Assembly: GCA_035286745.1 (NCBI GenBank)
Contig: DATECU010000137.1
Location: 1 to 12,705 of the forward strand
DNA: 12,705 nucleotides
From: DATECU01 sp035286745
Lineage (GTDB): Bacteria > Acidobacteriota > Vicinamibacteria > Fen-336
Reading direction: 5' to 3'
The notes under the pieces are model-generated. The model ran no database searches, had not been told where the DNA came from, and saw only the letters and a program-made list of their open reading frames with translations. The position numbers and the translations under genes are program-made. Within the stretch, counting starts at the first letter, position 1; every line of letters begins with the position of its first letter. This document shows positions 7,892-12,705 of this stretch, piece by piece.

Positions 7892-7935
7892 GGTGACGCC
7901 GATCACATCGGCGGAAGCGGCCGGCCGTGTATGCT
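7892..7935 (+). promoter_or_regulatory. CRP/FNR-type operator and -10 box upstream of the sugar dehydrogenase gene
   Basis: GTGA-N6-TCAC lies at 7893-7906 and continues with A at 7907, matching the CRP consensus TGTGA-N6-TCACA at all but the first base. A -10-like TATGCT sits at 7930-7935. A start of transcription about 6-7 nt after it (7941-7942) would put the centre of the palindrome (7899.5) at about -42, the position of class II CRP activation. No good -35 box is present, which also fits an activator-dependent promoter. The same stretch holds a perfect hairpin GCCGAT-CAC-ATCGGC (7898-7912), so a structural role is an alternative. A run of seven T at 7937-7943 follows and could instead mark a weak terminator for the FHA-PrsW gene. 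Confidence 0.35.
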
Positions 7936-7952
7936 GTTTTTTTCCGCCGCCA

Positions 7953-7960
7953 AAGGAGGT
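7953..7960 (+). promoter_or_regulatory. strong ribosome binding site that fixes the dehydrogenase start
   Basis: AAGGAGGT at 7953-7960 is fully complementary to the 16S rRNA anti-Shine-Dalgarno tail and ends 4 nt before the ATG at 7965. It decides the start in favour of 7965 over an in-frame GTG at 7893, which would also place a non-signal sequence before the signal peptide. Confidence 0.8.
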
Positions 7961-7964
7961 CCCG

Positions 7965-9077
7965 ATGCTCCGCGCCCGCTGCGCCGCGACGCTGGTCGCT
8001 TTCGCGTTCGGCACGTCCCTCACCGCCGCCAACCTGCCGCCGGGCTTCGTCGAGACCCAGATCGCCACCGGCATCTCGAGCCCCACCGCCATGGACTTCG
8101 CTCCCGACGGCCGGCTGTTCGTCTGTCAGCAGACCGGGCGCCTGCGCGTGATCAAGAACGGCGCGCTGCTGGCCGCCGACTTCGTCACCCTGAGCGTCAA
8201 CTCCTCCGGCGAGCGGGGCCTCCTGGGCGTCGCCTTCGATCCCAACTTCGCCGTCAACCAGTACGTCTACGTCTACTACACGGTCCCCACCAGCCCCATT
8301 CACAACCGCGTCAGCCGCTTCACGGCCAGCGGCGACGTCGCGGTGCCCGGGAGCGAGCTGATCATCCTCGAGCTCGACAACCTGTCCGGCGCCACCAACC
8401 ACAACGGCGGCGCCATCCACTTCGGGCCCGACGGGAAGCTCTACGTTGCGGTGGGCGACAACGCTAGCGGTTCCAACTCCCAGACCCTGACCAATCGTCT
8501 GGGCAAGATCCTGCGCATCAACGCCGACGGCACCATCCCCACCGACAACCCGTTCTACTTGACCGCCACCGGTGCCAACCGGGCCATCTGGAACCTGGGC
8601 CTCCGCAACCCCTTCACCTTCGGCTTCCACCCCACCAGCGGCCGCATGTTCATCAACGACGTGGGCTCGGGAACCTGGGAGGAGATCGACGACGGTCTGG
8701 CCGGCGCCAACTACGGCTGGCCGAACTACGAAGGAGGAGGAGCGCCGCCCCCCTATGTGAACCCGCTCTACGCCTACCACCACTCGAGCGGGAACCCGAC
8801 CGGATGCGCCATCGTGGGCGGCGCCTTCTACAACTCGGCCACCGGCCACTACCCGCCGGACTTCGGCGGAGACTACTTCTTCGCGGATCTCTGCGAAGGC
8901 TGGATCTGGCGGTACGACAACGCTGCCGCCACCATCACCGAGTTCGCCACCACTATCTCCTCTCCGGTTGACTTGAAGATCGGACCCTTCGACGGAGACC
9001 TCTACTACCTCGCCATCGGGTCGGGACGGGTCTTCCGCGTATCCACAGACCTCATCTTCGCCGACGGGTTCGACTAG
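7965..9077 (+). CDS. secreted PQQ-dependent sugar dehydrogenase family protein (glucose/sorbosone dehydrogenase fold)
   Basis: The 370-residue product has a signal peptide (about 1-21, SLTA before ANLPPG) and one GSDH beta-propeller domain (about 27-358). Family landmarks are DFAPDGRLFV (44-53), ERGLLGVAFDPNF (83-95), H146-N147-G148-G149, corresponding to the HNGG motif that carries the catalytic histidine of soluble glucose dehydrogenase, R214 in LRNPFTFGFHP, and NDVGSGTWEEID (231-242) followed by NYGWPNYEG. Members with this fold oxidise sugars in the periplasm using PQQ and Ca2+, but many family members have no proven substrate. C281 and C310 could form a disulfide. The chain ends with LIFADGFD, a short tail I recall at the C-termini of unrelated exported proteins in some Acidobacteriota and Xanthomonadales. 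The stop codon overlaps that of the convergent histidine-kinase gene. Confidence 0.93.
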   Translation: MLRARCAATLVAFAFGTSLTAANLPPGFVETQIATGISSPTAMDFAPDGRLFVCQQTGRLRVIKNGALLAADFVTLSVNSSGERGLLGVAFDPNFAVNQYVYVYYTVPTSPIHNRVSRFTASGDVAVPGSELIILELDNLSGATNHNGGAIHFGPDGKLYVAVGDNASGSNSQTLTNRLGKILRINADGTIPTDNPFYLTATGANRAIWNLGLRNPFTFGFHPTSGRMFINDVGSGTWEEIDDGLAGANYGWPNYEGGGAPPPYVNPLYAYHHSSGNPTGCAIVGGAFYNSATGHYPPDFGGDYFFADLCEGWIWRYDNAAATITEFATTISSPVDLKIGPFDGDLYYLAIGSGRVFRVSTDLIFADGFD

Positions 9078-10177
9078 ACGTCTCGACCGTCCCTGGCGCT
9101 CCGCAGGCCTGGGAGGTGGGCTGCTGAGGCTCTCGGTAGGCGCAGTTCGGCGCGGAAGCGTCCGTCCGTCTCCTTGACGGTCAAGCTCGCCTCGCGGCCA
9201 TAGACGGCCTCCAGCCGCCGCCTGACGTTCTCGATGCCCACCCCGGCGCCGGATCGAGTCGTGCGCTGGGGATCGCAGGGGTTCTCCACCGCGATCTCCA
9301 GCAGGCCGCCCCGCGACCGCGCCTCGATGCGCACCACGCCCCCTTCCACCATGCCGGCGATGCCGTGGGTGACGGCGTTCTCCACCAGCGGCTGAAGCAG
9401 AAGCGGGGGCGTCGGCCACTCGTCGACCGCCGAGTCCACTTGGAACTCGGATCCGAGCCGCGCACCGAAGCGAACCCCTTCCACCTCCAGGAAGCGCCGC
9501 GCCCAGGCCAGTTCCTCGGCGAAGCCGACCAGGTCCTTGGCCCCGAGGCTCAGGCTCCTCCGGAGCAAGTCCCCGAGCAAGAGACACATCTCCCGTGCCC
9601 GCTCGGGGTTCACGGTGGTGAGCGCGCTGATGGAGTTCAGGCTGTTGAAGAGGAAGTGGGGATGGAGTTGAGCGCGCAGCGTCTTGAGCTCGGCTTCCTT
9701 GGACCAGACCTGAAGCTCGAGAGCCTGTTTCTCCGCCAGACGCGACGCCTCGGCGGCGGCCATCACGTAGTGTACGGCGACCGCCAGCAGGAAGAGCAGA
9801 GCGCCTACCGCTGAGAACAGGGGCACCACCTGGGTGAAGCGCTCGGAGAGGCCGCTTCCGGCGAAGCCGTGATCGAGCACCAGGGCCCAGCCCCGGCCCA
9901 TCAGGACCCAGAGAGCGCTGGCCACCGCCGCCGCCGCGCTGTGCGTGGCCAGGAGCCGCGGCACTCCGGCGTCGCGCAGCGGAACCGCCCGGCACAGGTA
10001 GAACGCCGACAAGCTGATGAAGGCATAGAGCAGACAGAGCGGCAGGCCCAGGGCCACCGCCTCCAGCCAGGGGAACCGCCCCGACATCACGAGCAGCCAG
10101 GCCAGGGCCGCCCCGGCGAACCCCCAGGCCAGCAGGTACAGGCCGAACCGCCGTCGATCTGCGGTGAGCGGGTGCAA
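9074..10177 (-). CDS. LytS/YehU-type sensor histidine kinase
   Basis: This 367-residue kinase has four predicted membrane helices (about 11-33, 36-60, 75-95 and 116-140), a short coiled linker (141-168) and a His_kinase-type catalytic core. The phospho-acceptor is H174 in LHPHFLFNSLN. The ATPase has an N-box with N267 (LVENAVTHG) and a G-box GAGVGIENV (310-318). Kinases of this class pair with LytTR-type response regulators and sense envelope state or small molecules. The start is uncertain: the frame runs open through the upstream LiaF-like gene, and the first usable codon after that gene's stop (10195-10197) is TTG at 10177, with no clear ribosome binding site. Translation may depend on coupling to the upstream gene. 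It is the third gene of an operon with two LiaI/LiaF-type genes. No stand-alone response regulator is next to it; the receiver domain at 11436 onward is the nearest partner. Confidence 0.9.
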   Translation of the reverse strand: MHPLTADRRRFGLYLLAWGFAGAALAWLLVMSGRFPWLEAVALGLPLCLLYAFISLSAFYLCRAVPLRDAGVPRLLATHSAAAAVASALWVLMGRGWALVLDHGFAGSGLSERFTQVVPLFSAVGALLFLLAVAVHYVMAAAEASRLAEKQALELQVWSKEAELKTLRAQLHPHFLFNSLNSISALTTVNPERAREMCLLLGDLLRRSLSLGAKDLVGFAEELAWARRFLEVEGVRFGARLGSEFQVDSAVDEWPTPPLLLQPLVENAVTHGIAGMVEGGVVRIEARSRGGLLEIAVENPCDPQRTTRSGAGVGIENVRRRLEAVYGREASLTVKETDGRFRAELRLPRASAAHLPGLRSARDGRDV

Positions 10178-10194
10178 GGTCGTGGAGCGCCGCG

Positions 10195-10893
10195 TTAGTT
10201 GTGGACCTCGACTCCACCCATCAGGGCCAGACCCCTCACGATCAGCCGCTTGCCGGTCTCGCCGCGCGGCTTGGTGGTGTCCTCGAAGCCCCCCATCACC
10301 GGGAAGCCCTTCATCACCACCGTCCAGTCCTCGGGGACCTTGATCTCGATACCACCCATGAGCGCCACCGTCTCGATCACGACCTCGCGGTCGAACATGC
10401 CGGCCTGGCGCAGGTCCAGCTCGCAGCCGCCCATGACCGCCACCATGTCGCCACCCCGGAAGGCCTGCGAGTGGCTGGTCAGCACGTGGCCGCCCATCAG
10501 CGCGAACATGTTGACCACGTCCTCGGAGGTGGCACGAAGACCGCGCGCCGGGCTCAGGGCTCGATAGGCGAGCGACGCCCCCAGACAGAGAATCAGAAGA
10601 CCCGGCCACAGCTTCCAAAAACTGACGGAGATGAGGTCCAGGTTTCCCGCCAGCAACCAGGAGCCGATGCCGATCCAGAGCCAGGCCAGCCAGCGAGCGC
10701 CAGCCCCGGGCGCCAACAGCTTCTGGATGCCGATGGCGACGAGCACCGCCGGCCAGAAGCGCAGGAGCCGGCCGGCCTCGATGAGGCGCAGGTTGTCGAG
10801 GGTGAAGACCACACCCAGCGCCATCAGCGAGAGCCCCAAGATCAGGCGTGGCGTCAGGCGCTCAGTGAGGGGGGGCTCGGGTTCACGAATCAT
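10195..10893 (-). CDS. LiaF-like membrane protein (LiaI/LiaF transmembrane region plus LiaF C-terminal domain)
   Basis: The 232-residue protein has about four membrane helices within residues 14-112 (DUF5668/LiaI-LiaF-like region). A soluble C-terminal domain (about 122-232) follows, with five copies of a hydrophobic-MGG motif at M133, M154, M179, M200 and M225. The spacing between motifs is 21, 25, 21 and 25 residues, so the domain looks like a regular beta solenoid built on a 46-residue double turn. In Firmicutes, LiaF holds the envelope-stress kinase LiaS inactive until cell-wall damage. Here the downstream gene encodes a LytS-type kinase, so an inhibitory or sensing role toward it is a reasonable inference. 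The ATG at 10893 has CCTCCTC on the plus strand (GAGGAGG on the coding strand, 10900-10906) with a 6-nt gap. The gene overlaps the end of the preceding LiaI-like gene by 11 bp, which suggests translational coupling. Confidence 0.9.
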   Translation of the reverse strand: MIREPEPPLTERLTPRLILGLSLMALGVVFTLDNLRLIEAGRLLRFWPAVLVAIGIQKLLAPGAGARWLAWLWIGIGSWLLAGNLDLISVSFWKLWPGLLILCLGASLAYRALSPARGLRATSEDVVNMFALMGGHVLTSHSQAFRGGDMVAVMGGCELDLRQAGMFDREVVIETVALMGGIEIKVPEDWTVVMKGFPVMGGFEDTTKPRGETGKRLIVRGLALMGGVEVHN

Positions 10894-11245
10894 GGCGAAC
10901 CTCCTCGATTCCGACGGGCGAGCGGTGCAGGGCGCGCCAGGCCACAGCGGCGCCGATGGCGACCAGGAAGAGCGGCCAGGACTGCCCCAGTCGGAGCAGG
11001 TGAAGGTTGTGCGCCAGGAACAGGAGGCCCAGGAAGACGAACCAGAAGCCGTCGCCAGGGCTATCGTCCGGGCCGGGGTTCAGCCAGTGGCCGACGCCGA
11101 TGACAACCAGGAAGAGCGGCCAGTAGCGCCAGTAGGCCCCCAGGTCCGCCAAGCCGAACCTACCGGTCAGAAGCGTCACCCCCAGCAGAATCAGAAGGCC
11201 ACCGAACAGCCCCTGGGTCAACCGGCTCCCGAGGTCGCTCCTCAT
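10883..11245 (-). CDS. LiaI/DUF5668-type small membrane protein
   Basis: The 120-residue product has about four hydrophobic segments (roughly 12-28, 40-55, 67-82 and 88-105) with the WRYWPLFLVVIGVG and SWPLFLVAIGAAV repeats typical of the LiaI/LiaF-like transmembrane family. A basic C-terminal tail follows. It is a paralogue of the membrane half of the next gene without the solenoid domain. The start is placed at the ATG at 11245 because GGAGG (11251-11255 on the coding strand) lies 5 nt ahead of it. A TTG at 11263 is in frame but has no ribosome binding site and would only add six residues. It is the first gene of the operon with the LiaF-like and LytS-type genes. It probably helps sense or respond to envelope perturbation, by analogy with LiaI. 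Confidence 0.85.
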   Translation of the reverse strand: MRSDLGSRLTQGLFGGLLILLGVTLLTGRFGLADLGAYWRYWPLFLVVIGVGHWLNPGPDDSPGDGFWFVFLGLLFLAHNLHLLRLGQSWPLFLVAIGAAVAWRALHRSPVGIEEVRHDS

Positions 11246-11296
11246 GCCCACCTCCACCCTCAAGCTACGGCGTGGCCCGCGGGTAAGCCGCCGCTT

Positions 11297-11332
11297 CCCG
11301 GCGAAAGGCGGCGCCGGCCCGGCGAACGGCGG
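11297..11332. repeat. pair of 15-bp direct repeats, 21 bp apart, in the divergent promoter region
   Basis: CCCGGCGAAAGGCGG (11297-11311) and CCCGGCGAACGGCGG (11318-11332) differ at one base and repeat at 21 bp, two turns of the DNA helix. They lie in the 190-bp gap between the LiaI-like gene and the Ser/Thr kinase-receiver gene, 52 bp upstream of the LiaI-like start. Paired direct repeats on one face of the helix are typical of binding sites for dimeric response regulators, and LytTR-type regulators use direct repeats at this kind of spacing. The sequence itself does not match the usual LytTR consensus well, so an operator role is inference. GC-rich chance similarity is possible. Confidence 0.45.
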
Positions 11333-11421
11333 TTCAGGTCAAGGCCACCCCCATCGGAGGGGAGAGGGCGATCCCCTGTGCGCGGGTCCCTGCGCCAAGT
11401 CTCCCGCGACCGAAGGAGACA

Positions 11422-11427
11422 TACAAT
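11422..11427 (+). promoter_or_regulatory. -10-like hexamer immediately before the Ser/Thr kinase-receiver gene
   Basis: TACAAT matches the -10 consensus at five of six bases and ends 8 nt before the ATG at 11436, so transcription would begin at about the start codon. The purine stretch GAAGGAGA (11412-11419) is 16 nt from the ATG, too far for ordinary ribosome binding. No -35 box is recognisable. Confidence 0.4.
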
Positions 11428-11435
11428 CGCTGCCG

Positions 11436-12705
11436 ATGATCGGCTCCACGCTGTCGCACTACCAGGTCACCGGGGAGCTGAGCCGGGGCGGTATGGGCGT
11501 CGTCTACCGCGCCGTCGACCTGAAGCTCGACCGCGAGGTGGCGCTCAAGGTTCTGGCCCCGGAGCTTCTCTCCGATCCCGAGTTGCGACGTCGCTTCGTC
11601 CAGGAGGCGCGGGCCACCGCGGCCTTGCAGCATCCGGCCATCGCGGTCGTGCACGAGATCGACGAGGCGGAGGGGGTGACGTTCATCGCCATGGAGCTGG
11701 TTCGCGGCGAGCGGCTGGCCGACCTCCTGGCGCGCGCACCGCTGGACCCCGAGCGGTGCCTGGCCCTGGCCACCGAGGTGGCCGAGGGTCTCGGGGAAGC
11801 TCATCGGAAGGGCGTGGTGCACCGGGACCTGAAGCCCGCCAACATCCTGGTGAGCGAGAGCGGCCACGCCAAGATCATCGACTTCGGGCTCGCCAAGCTG
11901 CTGCACCCGCTAGGCGTGCTGGCCAACCAGGTGGAGACCCCGGCTCGCGCCCAGACCGATCCCGGCAAGATCCTGGGCACCGTGGCCTACATGTCGCCGG
12001 AGCAGGCGCGGGGCGAGGAGGTCGACGCCCGCAGCGACGTCTTCTCGTTTGGCAGCGTCCTCTTCGAGATGCTCTGCGGCCGGCCGGCCTTCTCTCGACC
12101 GAGCGCGGTGGAGACCCTCCACGCCATCATCAAGGAAGATGCACCCCTGCTTTGCGAACTCGCCGTCCCGGCGGCACGGGTGCGCGACGACCTGGGGCGA
12201 CTGCTCGGCCAGTGCCTGGAGAAGGACGCCGAGGACCGCTACCAGTCGATGCGGGAGGTGGTGGCGGAGATCCGCAAGATCCGAGAGCGCCTGGCGGCGC
12301 CGGGAGAGGTGTCGGCCCCACGTTCTGCGCCGGCTGCCGGCGTGGCCCCGGGCCCCCTGCGCGTCGCCATCGTCGACGACGAGCCGCTGGCGCGCACCGT
12401 GGTGCGCGAGTACCTGTCGAAGCACGCCGACGTCGAGATCGTGGCCGAGTGCGCCAACGGGTTCGAGGCCGTGAAGGCGGCGACGGAGCTGCGGCCGGAC
12501 CTGTTGTTCCTCGACATCCAGATGCCGAAGCTCACCGGCTTCGAGGTGCTGGAGCTGATCGATCGCTCGATCGGGGCCGTGTTCGTGACCGCCTTCGACG
12601 AGTTCGCGCTCAAGGCCTTCGAGGTCAACGCCGTCGACTACCTGCTGAAGCCCTTTTCCGCCGCCCGTCTGGACCAGGCCCTGACGCGGGCCCGGCAGCG
12701 GCTGG
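11436..12705 (+). CDS. Ser/Thr protein kinase fused to a LytR/AlgR-type receiver domain, 3' end outside the window
   Basis: The frame is open from the ATG at 11436 to the window edge (423 full codons). Residues about 9-281 are a Hanks-type kinase with all catalytic parts: glycine loop LSRGGMGVVY (15-24), K38 (VALKVL), alpha-C E57, HRDLKPAN (H129-N136), DFG (D149-G151) and the MSPE motif (186-189). After a Pro/Ala-rich linker (about 289-306) comes a receiver domain from about 308, with the acidic pair D314-D315, phospho-acceptor D360 (LFLDIQMP), T385 (VFVTAFDE) and K405 (DYLLKPF). The NAVDYLLKPF wording is that of LytTR/AlgR-type regulators, so a LytTR DNA-binding domain may follow beyond the window. 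No membrane helix separates the two domains, so the kinase should be cytosolic. The frame is continuous: H129 and R309 codons fall in the same phase as the ATG. The divergent LytS-type kinase is the likely phospho-donor (inference). Confidence 0.93.
   Translation, partial: MIGSTLSHYQVTGELSRGGMGVVYRAVDLKLDREVALKVLAPELLSDPELRRRFVQEARATAALQHPAIAVVHEIDEAEGVTFIAMELVRGERLADLLARAPLDPERCLALATEVAEGLGEAHRKGVVHRDLKPANILVSESGHAKIIDFGLAKLLHPLGVLANQVETPARAQTDPGKILGTVAYMSPEQARGEEVDARSDVFSFGSVLFEMLCGRPAFSRPSAVETLHAIIKEDAPLLCELAVPAARVRDDLGRLLGQCLEKDAEDRYQSMREVVAEIRKIRERLAAPGEVSAPRSAPAAGVAPGPLRVAIVDDEPLARTVVREYLSKHADVEIVAECANGFEAVKAATELRPDLLFLDIQMPKLTGFEVLELIDRSIGAVFVTAFDEFALKAFEVNAVDYLLKPFSAARLDQALTRARQRL

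Noticed and set aside
7893..7964. Upstream GTG start for the sugar dehydrogenase
   Set aside because: It lacks a ribosome binding site and lies inside the CRP-like palindrome, while ATG 7965 has a perfect AAGGAGGT and begins with a signal peptide.
7821..10217. Long minus-strand open frame (about 798 codons) under the sugar dehydrogenase and histidine kinase genes
   Set aside because: It overlaps two well-supported genes in other frames and shows low-complexity Arg/Gly/Val-rich sequence without any domain.
10198..10618. N-terminal extension of the histidine kinase to an ATG at 10618
   Set aside because: The extra 147 residues would be read entirely across the LiaF-like gene in another frame and form Gly/Arg/Asp-rich sequence with no domain.
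11246..11263. TTG start at 11263 for the LiaI-like protein
   Set aside because: ATG 11245 has GGAGG at an ideal 5-nt gap; the longer form adds only six residues that overlap this ribosome binding site.
1..12705. Mobile elements, CRISPR arrays, tRNA/rRNA genes, restriction or toxin-antitoxin genes
   Set aside because: None was seen: no terminal inverted repeats or transposase motifs, no regularly spaced repeats and no tRNA-like cloverleaf. The gaps between genes are short and explained by regulatory sequence.

Overview
The window is GC-rich and gene-dense. It looks like chromosomal DNA from a Gram-negative-type bacterium of the Acidobacteriota kind, perhaps the Thermoanaerobaculia/Holophagae side. 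The hints are a small lysine-rich CxxCH protein of a type I associate with that phylum, a Hanks-type Ser/Thr kinase, exported proteins with family-specific C-terminal tails (one ends IFADGFD), and no sign of mobile DNA. This assignment rests on remembered family resemblance only. No rRNA, tRNA, CRISPR array, IS element or prophage gene was seen.

Layout. (1) 1-239 (+): 3' end of a small c-type-cytochrome-like gene, convergent with (2) 256-2331 (-): a secreted M28 zinc aminopeptidase with Ig-like and C-terminal beta domains, which has its own TTGACA-type promoter and a leader hairpin. (3) 2587-4659 (+): a HEAT-repeat protein, divergent from the peptidase. (4) 4819-5706 (+): an EamA/DMT exporter. 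(5) 5770-6213 (+): an exported RidA-like protein. (6) 6338-7837 (+): an FHA domain fused to a PrsW-type intramembrane protease. (7) 7965-9077 (+): a secreted PQQ-type sugar dehydrogenase whose stop codon overlaps that of the next, convergent gene. (8) 11245 down to 9074 (-): a three-gene operon with two LiaI/LiaF-type membrane proteins and a LytS-type histidine kinase. (9) 11436 to beyond the window end (+): a Ser/Thr kinase fused in frame to a LytR/AlgR-type receiver domain.

The right-hand third is the most interesting part. The LytS-like kinase has no stand-alone response regulator beside it. The only receiver domain in the window is attached to the divergently encoded Ser/Thr kinase. This suggests a signalling module in which envelope sensing (LiaI/LiaF/LytS) feeds a protein that joins two-component and Ser/Thr phosphorylation. 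About 3.6 kb away, an FHA (phospho-threonine reader) domain is fused to a PrsW-type protease, a possible phosphothreonine-gated protease. The divergent promoter region of the signalling locus carries two near-identical 15-bp direct repeats set 21 bp apart. Several genes (4819, 5770, 6338, 11436) have a -10-like hexamer ending only 6-8 nt before the start codon, which suggests leaderless transcription.

No gap between genes exceeds 300 bases; the largest is 2332-2586.
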